Shown here piece after piece: positions 19,161 to 30,300 of a stretch of DNA of 55,576 nucleotides. Origin of the DNA: a virus; IMG/VR virus record IMGVR_UViG_3300025601_000022, positions 1 to 55,576 of that record; one strand, 5' to 3'. Both the position numbers and the translations under genes were made by a program. Within the stretch, counting starts at the first letter, position 1; each line of letters begins with the position of its first letter. The notes under the pieces are model-generated. The model was not told where the DNA came from. It did no database searches and saw only the letters and a list, made by a program, of their open reading frames with translations.

Positions 19161-19531
19161 TCACATAATTTAACGGTCATCGGTTGATCGGTTGTCTCAG
19201 AGATATTTCATGGTCGGATAGGCATGTTGTCTCAGACGCCAAAGATTTCGGATCCGTCCGGATTTCGGACGAAAGTTTAGGAAACGTTTTTGGAGAGTGC
19301 CCAATGTACCCGGAGCCAACTCAGCAACCAAATTCAAATAAAGTTAATGTTCATACTTTCTCCTCTTCGTCCAATAAAGTAGCCACCCCCACCCCCCTCT
19401 AAAAAACGCTTCGTAATTTTGGAAAAATTTTTAAAAAACTTAAACGTTTAAGCTTCACACTTTCAACAATCGTACAAGATCTGTCCGACTTTAGTGCTGT
19501 ACGTTAATTAAAAATACGGTAGAGTGCTTTT

Positions 19532-20050
19532 ATGCGTTTCGACTCCCATTTGCCTCAAGATGAGGTCCGTTTTCTTGAGGCTCTTCCCATCCCCGAGATG
19601 CACTCTCGTCTTGCGGCATTGCATCATAACGGTTGGTCTTTTGCAGCCCTTGGGCGTTCACTAAACCCTGAGAAAGCAAAGACTACAGTCCATTACTGGG
19701 TTCGTAATGCTCCTACCCCCACCCCTCAGCGCAGGGCCATTCCTCAAGCGCCGAATCATTCGCTCTTTCATGCAGTTCCTACCCTACGCACTCCTCAAGC
19801 GCGCTCGATTGCACCTAAAGTACCGCCAGATCTGCGCCCTCACCTGCGAGAACTCGCACAATTATCCCGTAGATACCGAGCGCGAACCCCAGGTAACTCG
19901 GTTACCGCTCAGGCGAACCAAGAACTCACCCGTTTAGCTGTTCAGTTGCACTCTTACGGGGTACCTACCTCCGATATTGCAGCGGCAGCGGGTATTACCT
20001 ATCGAGCGGTAGCACGGCGCATCTCACTTCACGCTAAAAAGGACAAATAA
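19532..20050 (+). CDS. Two-HTH DNA-binding protein, possible small terminase or regulator
   Basis: The product has 172 residues. An N-terminal HTH (about 33-62: NGWSFAALGRSLNPEKAKTT), a Pro-rich linker (about 65-100), a helical block and a C-terminal HTH (about 140-165: YGVPTSDIAAAAGITYRAVA) repeat the layout of 12722-13297. Its place first in the virion operon would suit a small terminase, but no large terminase follows, so a regulator is as likely. The stop overlaps the next start. Confidence 0.7.
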   Translation: MRFDSHLPQDEVRFLEALPIPEMHSRLAALHHNGWSFAALGRSLNPEKAKTTVHYWVRNAPTPTPQRRAIPQAPNHSLFHAVPTLRTPQARSIAPKVPPDLRPHLRELAQLSRRYRARTPGNSVTAQANQELTRLAVQLHSYGVPTSDIAAAAGITYRAVARRISLHAKKDK

Positions 20051-20394
20051 TGACTCCCAAGCGGCAATATCGTACCGAATCTGGTACTTTTGAGGCATCT
20101 GAGCTTGCTATTCTGGTCTGGATGAACCCCGACCGCGACAATAAGCCACAATCGAGGCTACTTATGACGCTTACTGATCGTTTGAGCCCTCATCCGATGG
20201 CATTTCCACTAAAAACCTTGCAAAATACCCCTGAATTCGCATCCTGCCCCCTTGCAACCCCCGAAACGCTCGCAGATCTGCTTGTCGCTTCTACTCCAAC
20301 AACTCCAATCATCATTTTACTACCTATTGCACAGGATCAACTCGGGTGGACTGACTTTTATATCCCTACAAAATACACGGATGCCCCTAAATGA
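20050..20394 (+). CDS. Hypothetical protein 114 aa
   Basis: Soluble with a Pro/Thr-rich middle and an alternating hydrophobic PIIILLPIAQ segment. Both ends overlap neighbours (TAATG upstream, ATGA downstream), so three genes are coupled. No family is recognised. Confidence 0.75.
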   Translation: MTPKRQYRTESGTFEASELAILVWMNPDRDNKPQSRLLMTLTDRLSPHPMAFPLKTLQNTPEFASCPLATPETLADLLVASTPTTPIIILLPIAQDQLGWTDFYIPTKYTDAPK

Positions 20395-20756
20395 TCAAAA
20401 AACTAGACCTTTTTCCTGCGGTTATCCTTGTAGCACCCCCCGAATCGCTGTCTGACTACACAAAATTGATCTTTTTTCAAGATAAACCCAAAGAAACGCG
20501 CAGAGTAGACAGATGCAGGGTATCTATTCTAAACTCAACAATATATGTTGTAGTAGACACTCCTGAAGGATTTAGCATCATTTTTAAGGAAAAACTGGCT
20601 GATTACAACAAATCAGACGCCCAACACAACGCAATCACCGTTTCTGGGAAGATTCTTGCTTTTCGCAAGGACGAAAACTGCGGCTGCGGTTCACGATTGC
20701 GGAGCTGGTCTCCATTTGGAAAACAAGTTACATCTAATAACGACCCACAGGAGTAG
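20391..20756 (+). CDS. Small protein with C-terminal CGCGSRLRSW motif
   Basis: The product has 121 residues. The C-terminal NCGCGSRLRSWSPFGK motif recurs in small proteins next to actinophage portal genes; its role is unknown. The N-terminal part is beta-rich. The start is coupled to the upstream gene. Confidence 0.75.
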   Translation: MIKKLDLFPAVILVAPPESLSDYTKLIFFQDKPKETRRVDRCRVSILNSTIYVVVDTPEGFSIIFKEKLADYNKSDAQHNAITVSGKILAFRKDENCGCGSRLRSWSPFGKQVTSNNDPQE

Positions 20757-20761
20757 ACACT

Positions 20762-21043
20762 ATGCAAAGTCTTATCACGAGCGCACTTGCCACATATCGA
20801 CTGACTCGTCTCATCACTACCGATGAAATTACAGCACCAATCCGCGACCGTATCTGGGAAACGCACCCCCCAGAGACATCCCGTCTCGGGTATCTCATTA
20901 CGTGCGACTGGTGTAGCAGCGTTTATGCGGCATCAGCACTTCAATTATCCCGTATGATTGCGCCTAGAACAACTACCGCTGTCGAGATGGTTCTAGCTCT
21001 CTCTGCAGCGGCAGCACTACTAGCCGCACATTCGGACAGCTGA
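20762..21043 (+). CDS. DUF1360-like membrane protein
   Basis: The product has 93 residues. LATYRLTRLITTDEITAPIRDRI followed by YLITCDWCSSVYAA matches the DUF1360 pattern. There is a hydrophobic C-terminal segment. CAGGAG lies near the start. Found beside head genes in actinophages, function unknown. Confidence 0.8.
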   Translation: MQSLITSALATYRLTRLITTDEITAPIRDRIWETHPPETSRLGYLITCDWCSSVYAASALQLSRMIAPRTTTAVEMVLALSAAAALLAAHSDS

Positions 21044-21077
21044 CCGTATGTACCGCAACCGTATGACAGGAGTGTAA

Positions 21078-22838
21078 GTGGGCATTTTTAGTAGGGACTC
21101 TAATGAACCATCTACTAGCAAAGAACTTCTTCCGTCAACATTCCTTTCCCCTGGTGTAAATACAGCTAAGTCTGCACCCTACGGAGCTCCTCGCACGCTT
21201 ACGGCTGCTGCTGCTCAAGTAAAGATTAATGACAAGGGCGAGTTCGATCAATTCCGTATGCGTCGCTCTGCCGCCTCGAGCGCATGGCAATCTGAAGCCT
21301 GGGAATATTACGATGCTATTGGCGAAATCAAATACGCATTTAATCTTGTTGCATCCGTTGTCTCTCGCATTCGTATGTATGCCGCAGTTGTTGAAGATCC
21401 AGCGGAGGCTCCATCTCCTGTATCTCGCTCCGAAAAAATTGATCAGCGTCTTGCTGCTGCTGCCGAACGTGCACTAGAACGTTTAGATTCTGCTTACGGA
21501 GGTCAAGCGGGCCTACTTAAAGACGCAGCTCTTAATCTTTCTGTCACTGGAGAGTGCTATCTGGTTCAGATGCCCGCACGCATCGGGACAGGACTTCCTG
21601 AGAGCTGGGACATCAGATCTACAGATGAACTGATGACAGATGCTCGAGGTAATTTTATTGTTGTAGGCCGACGTGAACAAGCACCCGGAGGTAACTCAGG
21701 CTCCGCTTCTTCCGCGATGGGAAGCCCAATATCGCTAGGCGAAAGATCTTTCGTCGGGCGTATCTGGCGTTCACATCCTCGCTACTCAGATGAAGCCGAT
21801 TCGAGTTTGCGTGGTCTATTAGACATGTGTGCGGAATTACTTTTGCTTAACCGTACCTTCCGCGCCACTGCTCGTAGCCGTCTTAATGCCGGTGCGCTTT
21901 ATCTCCCTGACGGTCTTTCTGTCGCTGCTCAAGGTGATGGAGATTTCCCTCTGGACTCTGACGTTGACGTTGACCCCTCTGCCTTTACTGCTGAAGAAGC
22001 AGAAGACGAGTTTGAAGAACAACTTATTGATGCAATGACTACACCTATTAGAGATGAGGAATCCGCTAGTGCCGTTGTGCCGCTTATCATCCGAGGCCCT
22101 GCAGAACTTGGGGACGCTATCAAGCAGTTTAAATTTGAAAGATCGTTCGACCCAGCTCTTGCACAGCGTGCTGATCGCGTCCTCGAACGTATTCTTCAGG
22201 GTCTTGATGTACCGAAAGATGTAATAACAGGTCTTGCTAACGTCAAATACTCAAACGCCGTACAAATTGACGAGTCTCTTTACAAGGCGCACATCGAACC
22301 ACTCATGCTGCTTCTTGTTGACTCGTTCACAGTTGTCTACCTTCGACCATACTTAATTGCGAACGGATTTTCCGCAGAAGATGTCAGTAAGGTTGTTGTT
22401 TGGTTTGATCCTTCACAGGTGTCTACTCGCAATGACCGCGCTGCTGATGCAGATTCAGGTTTTGATCGTAATGCTATTTCTTACAGTTCCTGGAGACGCG
22501 CACACGGATTCTCTGAAGCAGATGCACCTGAAGGTACCGAAATTGCGCTTCGCATGATGATTGAGCGTGGACAAATTCTTCCAGAAACTGTAGAAGCCAT
22601 GCTCGGGTCTATTGCCCCTGAGATAATGAACTCCGTACGTGAGGCACAACAGGCATCCAGTATTGCTCCTGTCCCACCTGAGGTGCAGCAAGCCCTTGCA
22701 AACGCAACTGAAACTCCAGATGGTGAGCCTGCATCAGAAACTCCGGATGATTCCCCCGCCGAAGCAGCACCCCCCGCAGGACCGGAAGCAACCCAACCGA
22801 CTGAGACCCCCGCCGGTCTTTTTGAGCCAGGACAGTAG
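21078..22838 (+). CDS. Portal protein
   Basis: The product has 586 residues from GTG 21078 (CAGGAG upstream). YYDAIGEIKYAFNLVASVVSRI, a central core with WDIRSTDEL and LRGLLDMCAELLLLNRT, and FERSFDPALAQRADRVLERILQGLDVPKDVITG followed by KYSNAVQIDESLYKAHIEP form the portal signature of tailed phages. The C-terminus is Pro/Glu-rich. It forms the dodecameric DNA gate of the head. Position ahead of protease and capsid genes agrees. Confidence 0.85.
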   Translation: MGIFSRDSNEPSTSKELLPSTFLSPGVNTAKSAPYGAPRTLTAAAAQVKINDKGEFDQFRMRRSAASSAWQSEAWEYYDAIGEIKYAFNLVASVVSRIRMYAAVVEDPAEAPSPVSRSEKIDQRLAAAAERALERLDSAYGGQAGLLKDAALNLSVTGECYLVQMPARIGTGLPESWDIRSTDELMTDARGNFIVVGRREQAPGGNSGSASSAMGSPISLGERSFVGRIWRSHPRYSDEADSSLRGLLDMCAELLLLNRTFRATARSRLNAGALYLPDGLSVAAQGDGDFPLDSDVDVDPSAFTAEEAEDEFEEQLIDAMTTPIRDEESASAVVPLIIRGPAELGDAIKQFKFERSFDPALAQRADRVLERILQGLDVPKDVITGLANVKYSNAVQIDESLYKAHIEPLMLLLVDSFTVVYLRPYLIANGFSAEDVSKVVVWFDPSQVSTRNDRAADADSGFDRNAISYSSWRRAHGFSEADAPEGTEIALRMMIERGQILPETVEAMLGSIAPEIMNSVREAQQASSIAPVPPEVQQALANATETPDGEPASETPDDSPAEAAPPAGPEATQPTETPAGLFEPGQ

Positions 22839-22849
22839 AAAGAAATAAC

Positions 22850-23311
22850 ATGACAGTAAATAAGCCGGAGCTAGTTAATATCCTCGCTACTCTACTTAGC
22901 GATTATGTTGTCATTAAGTATGTCTTCCACGGCGCGCATTGGAATGTCGTAGGACAAGACTTCTCTCAGTATCACGAAATGTTTGCTACGTTCTATGAGG
23001 ATGCAGAAGAAGCAATTGATATTATTGGTGAAGATATTCGTAAACTTGGATCCCCTACCCCCGCTTCGCTCTCTGACTTCCTACGACTTACTACCATTCC
23101 AGAGGTACCTAGCGGAGCCTCCGTACAAGAACTTCTTAAGTCCTGCTACGAGGCTAACGAGCTCATCCTTTCTGACATTAATGATGCTTTTGCTCAAGCA
23201 AATTCGGACAACGAGCAGGGAATTGCTGATGACCTTGCAGCCAGAGATTCAGCGCATAAAAAGTTTCGCTGGATGATGAAGGCTTCTCTTGATCCAAAGT
23301 ACGGATACTAA
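22850..23311 (+). CDS. Dps/ferritin-like protein
   Basis: The product has 153 residues, close to the Dps length. FHGAHWNVVGQDFSQYHEMFATFYEDAEEAIDIIGEDIRKLG carries the ferroxidase-type His, His and acidic residues in the Dps spacing. Dps oxidises Fe(II) with peroxide and can coat DNA. The gene sits between portal and head genes, so the protein may be a virion component or protect DNA during infection; the latter is inference. The usual basic N-terminal tail is missing. Confidence 0.85.
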   Translation: MTVNKPELVNILATLLSDYVVIKYVFHGAHWNVVGQDFSQYHEMFATFYEDAEEAIDIIGEDIRKLGSPTPASLSDFLRLTTIPEVPSGASVQELLKSCYEANELILSDINDAFAQANSDNEQGIADDLAARDSAHKKFRWMMKASLDPKYGY

Positions 23312-23313
23312 AT

Positions 23314-24357
23314 ATGACAACACAATCGTCAAAGAACTGGGTACAAGTAAAGGTAGTGCAAGAATATTTGCCTTCCGAGACTTTGGTGTCTCCCGATACG
23401 ATTGTTGCTGCTGCAAGCGAGCCTGCTCCTAAAGAAGATCAGATCAAGGGCTCAGACACAAATAAAAAAGACTCTGCTAGTGGCGAAGGAAAGATTTCTT
23501 TTGGAGCTCGTACCGAGACTGCTATCAAAAACAAAGTAGAAGAACACAATAAAAAGGCTCCTAAGGGACGTAAAGCTACTCTTTCTATGCTTAAAGCGGT
23601 TTATCGCAGGGGGGCTGGAGCATTCTCTACCAGTCACCGACCAGGAATGTCCAGAGACCAGTGGGCTATGGCGCGCGTTAACGCCTATTTAAAGCTTCTT
23701 AAGTCTGGTAAGCCATCAAACTCTGCGTACACAACTGATAACGATCTTTTACCTGCATCACACCCCAAGAGCAGCAAGAAGTCCAATTCAGCGCTTACCG
23801 CCAGCGGATTGGTACCTGAAGAGCGTGATTTAGCAGATGCAATTCTTTCTGTAGTAGAAAAGCACGGAAAGTTTAACGAAGACGCTACAGGAGTCTGGGC
23901 CGGATATACTCCTGCCGATAAAAATACAGATGCAGGCATCGGGGTTATTTGCGCCAACTGCGTGTTTTATCAAGGTGGAGCAGATTGCGCAATCATTAGT
24001 CTCCCTGTCGAGCCCAATGGGAAGTGCCGACTAGCGATTCTACCTGACGGAGTCGTAACTGCAAAAAAGAATACTCAGGACATAGAGCTAGAACTAGTTT
24101 CTTTTACAGCCGAAAATGAACTTGCTCTTAACGATTTAAAAGAAAATACATTTTCTACTGCTCAAGGTGCAATTACGTATCTTACAGAACTTTCCGGTCT
24201 CGGATACGAAGCCGAGTATGCAATAAAAGCTTCCTGGATGCGAGCAGTAAAAGAAAGTCAAGATCCATATTTACGTGCACGAGAGCTGGCAATTACTACG
24301 TATAATAGTCAAGATGCAGATTTGCTCCCTAAGAAAACAGAAAGTGCGGAACTGTGA
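23314..24357 (+). CDS. Head-module protein with RRGAGAFSTSHRPG and Cys-cluster modules
   Basis: The product has 347 residues. Residues about 70-135 hold RRGAGAFSTSHRPGMSRDQW, ARVNAYLKLL and DNDLLPASHPKSSKK, a short module common in large phages and also in other large DNA viruses. A Cys cluster follows (CANCVFYQGGADC ... GKC, about 213-238), probably metal binding. The DLLP-HP-SSKK stretch is repeated in the giant protein next door. The stop overlaps the next GTG start. Confidence 0.72.
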   Translation: MTTQSSKNWVQVKVVQEYLPSETLVSPDTIVAAASEPAPKEDQIKGSDTNKKDSASGEGKISFGARTETAIKNKVEEHNKKAPKGRKATLSMLKAVYRRGAGAFSTSHRPGMSRDQWAMARVNAYLKLLKSGKPSNSAYTTDNDLLPASHPKSSKKSNSALTASGLVPEERDLADAILSVVEKHGKFNEDATGVWAGYTPADKNTDAGIGVICANCVFYQGGADCAIISLPVEPNGKCRLAILPDGVVTAKKNTQDIELELVSFTAENELALNDLKENTFSTAQGAITYLTELSGLGYEAEYAIKASWMRAVKESQDPYLRARELAITTYNSQDADLLPKKTESAEL

Positions 24358-27300
24358 TTAACAACCTCACTAACAAGCAGCTAGCAAAGGTTACAGCCTC
24401 TGCTATCACTCTTGTTGCTAGTGCCAACAAAGAAACTCAAATATATCGGCGCGTTAGCCCGAGATCTGCAGTAGAGATTCTTGCTCGGTCACTAGAGAAA
24501 ACTGCCAAACTTCCGTTCTCTATCCGTGAGTATCTCGCCATACGCGATGTATCTGACTTTGTGCTTGTCTCTCAGAAGAACAAAACAAACCTTGCAAAAC
24601 GTCGTAACACAGATCTTCTTCCAATATGCCACCCGTCATCTAGCAAGAAGCACGCAATGACGGCTAGCGCTTTGCGTATTGAGCGTGGACGTTGGATCGC
24701 AGCTGACCCTAGAATTACTGACACAGAAGCTCAAGCGATGATTGCATCTGCATTTAGCTCTGCCCCGTTCTCTCCTGAAGAGTCTTACTACATTACGCGC
24801 CTTACCGCCCTCCCACAGGGTTCCGTCCCTCTTACGGCAATTATCGCTGCCTTTGGTGATGGAAACTCTACGGCGGCTCGTTCTGCTCGAGCTCGTATGC
24901 AGCGTCGTGACCGCAAAGGTCGCTTTGCGTGGATGGGTGGGGGCATGTCCACTATTGTTCGTCGTAGAGACGGATCTACTCGTAAACTTAGCGGTAGAAC
25001 AATTGCTCAGGGTGTTGGAGCGGATGACACTTTCGATCTAGAAACTCCTGACGGTCGATTGCTCAGAGTTCCTGCCGGAAGCTCTGAAGCAAGTAAGGCT
25101 TACCTGCGGGGAGAAGACTCTCCTGACGGATTCTCGGTTGCTGAAGTTGGTGCGATTGATAGAAAAGATGCAGTAGATGAAGATCAAATTCTTGAGGTAG
25201 AGTTCCCTAATCTTTTCCGTAAGGACGGTTCTTACACAGGAGCTGGTACTAAATACACCGACGATGCCTATGACGTTATTAAATTAGATCCAAATAATGA
25301 TGACGACTTTGAAGCACTCCCAGACGAACTTGTTCAAAGAAAGCCTGACGGCTCCTTCCCTATTGATTTAGATAAGCCTGTATTTATTCTAAATAGAGAT
25401 ACTGGTCAGCGTGGCGGTACCGATCTAGGCCAGTTCCAAAACTGGGCAGACACTCAGGGCATGATTAATGTAGATGAAATTGTTCGAGACAAAGAAGAAG
25501 GCCGCGAGTCTGACGCTATTGCTGTTCTCGATCAAGAAACATACAACAGACTGTACGACACCGTAGGTGACAGGGATCCTTATGAGGTCCTCCAAGAAAT
25601 TCAAAAAGAGTCTTCGGGTCAAGAAGACAGGGCCCCCCTTAACGATAAGAGTCAAGCTTTTAATTTTGTTGACCCAACGGGTGCAAATTTTGTAGATGAT
25701 GATTTTACATACGAGCCTAAAGGTCGTACTGATCAAGACTCTACCGACTATACCGATGATCCTTCAGTACTGGCTAACTCTTTTTCTGAAGAAGAATTAA
25801 CAAGCGCACTAAAAGAAGCCGTTACTCCTGCAGAGCCCACAGAAAATTCAGAAGACCTAGACGCCCTTGACTTTGGGCCTCCAGGAGATGGAGATCTCTC
25901 CTTTAATGACGGGGATGAAAAAGTTCCCGCTCAAGCGTTGTATGACGCGCTAAAAGAACAAGGCACTGACGCGCAAAATAAACTTGCAGAGATTTATGAC
26001 GAACTACCTGAATCAAGCACTACGAATGTTTCTGACCTAGAAAAAGCTCGCGCTGAAGGACCAAAAGCTACCCTAGTAGAAGAAGTTGCTCGTACTCCTA
26101 AGGCTGTGCTCCCCACACCAGAAGAAGTTCCTGAAGAAGAAGCACCCTTGGCTTCAAAATATGAAAATCTTCCTCCACTCTTTGATGGACTTTCTGATGA
26201 TGAAAAAGCAGAAATTCTTGACGGCAAAGACTACAGTAAGTATCTTCCAAAGAATCCAGACAAAGATGTTCCAGAAGGATTCCAGCCAGTATTTCCAGAA
26301 CCTTTTGAAAATGTTGATGAAAACCCAGACTTTGACCCTATAAATCTTGCTAACACGAATGACGCGGTCGATCTTAAAGAGGCTCTTGCTGAAGGACTTA
26401 GTCCTGACGCAGAACGGCCAGGTTATGGGACTGTAGGACGTACTGATGAAGACGGTGAAGAATCTTTTACTACTGCTCCTCTCGCTGCTATTCGAGATGC
26501 TCTTCAAATGCAGGGCGAAGATGCAGATAAGCTTATTGATGATGTCTACAAAAAAGATGAGGACACAAGCTCTTCTGATGCTGCAGATGCCCTAGACGAT
26601 CTACTTGGAGATCTTGATGACGCAGACGCAGACACTCAAGACCTGTCAACTGAACCAACCACTAGGACAGTAACTGCTCCTAACGGGAAAGACTACACAG
26701 TCAGCACTCGTAAAAATGAAGATGGAACTGTTGACCTAGTTCTTTCAGACTCTGAAGGCAGAGAATTTGTTGAAAGCTCGGGAGATGAAGAAGAGCTACA
26801 AGAACTAAACGGTCAAGCAGAGCAGTACGCGCAGTCCATTGAAGACGGCGACGAAGCCGGGCAAGCATTAACTGAGATAATTGACGATGAAGATATCTCA
26901 GACGTTCCAGAAGATGTCACTCCAGAAGATCAAGTAGATGATGTTGTTGATGATGTAGTAGAGCCAGAAAAAACTGAAAGGGAGAAGGCTCTTGAAAATC
27001 CTCCTGGAGATATTCCTGCCGTAGGATCTCCAACAGGTGAACCGTCAGTTCAAGGAACCATAAAACTTCGTGCTGGTAAGTTGAGAGTTGGAGACTGGGT
27101 ACTTGGTGCGGATAATAAATGGCATAAAATTGTTTCTAGTAAAAAATTTCCTTCTTTTAGGGATAAAGAAATAGCACGGGAAAATAGAGTACCGGCAAAA
27201 AAATCTGTAACTCTGCTTACATTAGACGATGGAACAACAATTTCTAGCGGGTTGGGCGACACTAGAACGGAGGAATTTTATGACGTATCTACCCCTCCTC

Positions 27301-30300
27301 AGGACTCAAATGTTTCTGTAATAGATCTCCGAAATGGGGAATTTTTCTATAAAGGTATTTACTTTAAGAAAGTTTATGGAACTTATCGGGTAGTTAACTA
27401 CGGTCCCAAGCTAGGACAAACGGACACTATTGAAGAAATGGTTGAAAAGATTGATGCGGCAGAAGGCGTTGAAGCAGATCAACCATCTACGCCCACTACT
27501 CCTACTATTCCCACTCCCACTCCCACTCCCACTCCCACTCCTACTCCTACTATTCCTACGCCCACTACTCCTATTCCCCCCAGCCCTAAACCTCCTCGAG
27601 TTCCTTTAATTCCTTCTGTAACTCCAGAAGATGAAGAAGGTATCCCCTCTAGAGAGCCTGGAAAAGATTTTACTCCAGCATACGTTGACTACCTAAAAAA
27701 TACTGATCCTCGGGATTTTACTCGAGAAGAGATAGATGACTACGGACAGCTTCTTAAGTCACTCTCTCGCGCAGAGAAAAAAGAACTTAGAAGAAAAAAT
27801 AAAAAAGCTTTCCTATCTATGATGGGTCTACGGGCTGGTCAAGACCTACCTCAAAACTCTAAATTCGACGGAGAGCGTACTCAAGATGAAGCATCCGAAC
27901 CTTCTTCTACTCCTACAAATGCAACTGATGAAGAAGTAGCCGAAGCAGAAGAGTCTGGTGAAGGTACAACTAAGCCTAAGCCCGCAGAAGGAAAACGTCG
28001 TCGTCAGCTCGTGCCTGCGCAAGATTTTTTCTACGTAGATGCAACTGGAAAAATTAGACCAGTAAAATTCACTCTCGAATATGTTAATCATCTTTTTACT
28101 ACTGACCCAAAAAATCTTACTGATCAAGAACTCAGAGATCTTATGACAATGATCAGTCAAATTCCCGAAAAAGATGCTAAACAATATAGCAAGAAAAAAG
28201 AAAAGGCTCAACAAGAATACCTTGACAGGACTTTTGGGAAAACTACAGAACCTATCACTAGGTACCCAGGGGACAGGTACTTTTCCGATGGGGAAGAGCC
28301 AACTCCTTCTGAAGAAGATTCAGACATTGATGCAGGCGTCTTCACTCCAGGCGATACTACTCCGTCAAAACCAAAGCCAGTAGAACGCCCACTCCCAGGA
28401 GAGAAGAGAAAGCAAAACTTAAACCGTAGAGCACGAAATCTTCTTAAAGAGACAGAAGACTCACTCAATAAATTACTTGACTACGGTATGCCTGATAATT
28501 TTTATCCAAACTTGCCTCAAAAAGATAGAGAAGATCTTTTCAATAAAAGATTGTCCGAACTTGAAGAAACTCTTGAGGATTTGCGTACGTCTCTTCGTAA
28601 GTACATTAAAACTAAAGACTCTAGTCAAGACAATTTAACTGCCCTTGAAGAGATTGCTGCAAAGATTGACCTTGCTCGTAGGCAACTTAATCGTCTCGAG
28701 CAGGGAGGCTTTAAAGGAGATGTATCTGAAAAAGATCGTGACTCAAGTCTTGTCTCCACGCAAAAGACTCTTGACGACATGTCTGATTGGATTGAAGATG
28801 CTATTGATCCAGCGTGGTCCCCGGAAAGTTCTTCTTCCACTACAGAAACACCTTCTAGCTCTTCAGCTCCTGACGAGTCGTCTGACTGGCTCGACCTTGA
28901 CTTTGGGCCTTCAATATATAAAGACTCCTCATCTTTACCTAAAAACAAAGATGCTGAATTAGCAGCAGACTTTTTAGATGACTTTAACGCCAGACTGAAA
29001 ACTTTAGCTCTAGAAAAACGCACTGCTGCAAGAGCAAAAGAGTACGAAACTATTCTTTTTGAAAATGTTCCAGAAAAAAATCTAGAAGACTCTGTATCAA
29101 GAAAAATTATTAATGATGCAATGGCTCAAGCAGCGCTTGCTGATGCGTGGGAAGAAGACCACGAAGATGAAAAGTTTAATCAATTTAGGGCAATAGAAGC
29201 AGAGCTAGACTACAACACTATTCTTAATAAAGAGTATTTAGTTGGTCAAATAACAAAGCTAAGAGATCTTCTTCGTAATGGAGGAGACTCAGAAGAAATT
29301 GCTTACACAGCTAATAGTCTCACTCCTATTTTTAATCCGAAAAACCCTGACCCAATTATTGACGAAAATCCTCTTGTAAAGATTCTTCGCAGTAAACCAG
29401 AAGTTTCTGAACTTATTCGCAAGGGCCTTGAGGCTCGCGGCGTATCAATAGATGAGTCCGACAAGGTAGAAACTTTTAAGCCAAAAACTCGTGCTCCTAG
29501 AGCTCCTAAGCCAGCAACTGAAACTCCTACACCTGAAAAGAAGCCTATAAAGCCTAAAGCTCCTAAAGTAAAAGAAAAAACTGATGACGATGATGACGAT
29601 GATGATGATGATGATGATGATTCTGGTCCAATACAGAAAGATGAAGGATCTTTTGCAGTAGATATTGAGCCTGGATCACCTCTTCCTGAGGATGACTATG
29701 ACTACTCAGAAGAAAGCTTCCCACCAACAGAAGAGCAAGTAAACATTATAACCGCGATTATGACTAGAGCAAGTACTACTGTACGAGCTCTTGCAGGCTC
29801 AGGAAAAACCAGCACCATAAGAATAGCTGCAAGAAGAATACTTAAAGAGCGTCCTAACGATAGAATTCTTTACATTGCCTTCAACAGATCCATCAACGCT
29901 GAGGCTGTTGCTGTGATGCCAGGGAATGTTACGTCTCGTACAGCAGACTCCCTTGCGCATAAAGATATGAAGAGTCGTCCTAACTGGAAATTTATGACGG
30001 AAAGATTAAACGCTTCTAGCAATAAAGAGTACAGAGACACAGTTATATATAAATCAGAACTTATTTCTGACCACTTTGAGGTAAAAAACTACTATCCAAA
30101 AGATGGCGGAGAGCCTGTTGGATTTACTGATGTTGTGAAAACAGCTCAAGAAGCTATAAAAGAGTTTGCTATTAGTGCTGACGAAAAAATTCTTCCTAAG
30201 CATTTTAAGGAAATGGATCCTGATAACGTTCCTAAAGAATTTGTAGATCTTGCAGAGCGCATGTGGGCAGATAAAACAAATCCTGATGGAGTTCTACAAG

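Larger units (their letters stand above)
18437..19531. other. 1.1-kb non-coding region between divergent blocks
   Basis: I see no convincing gene. It holds decayed promoter repeats to 18668, a CTAGGGGG/CCCCCTAG hairpin (18684-18709), TAGTAGG and GTAT microsatellites, a GTCTGTCAGTTTGTTT array to about 19160, short direct repeats (GTTGTCTCAGA at 19190 and 19227; GGATTTCGGA near 19258) and AT-rich sequence with the palindrome CTTAAACGTTTAAG (19439-19452). It may be an origin, a terminal-repeat boundary, or both. Confidence 0.6.

Noticed and set aside
19184-19402. 72-codon plus-strand frame in the non-coding region
   Set aside because: No ribosome binding site, no promoter, and composition continuous with the surrounding repeats. 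Kept as non-coding.
27066-27420. Intein in the giant protein
   Set aside because: LRVGDWVLG looks Hint-like, but no N-terminal Cys/Ser block or C-terminal His-Asn junction is seen. Described only as a beta region.
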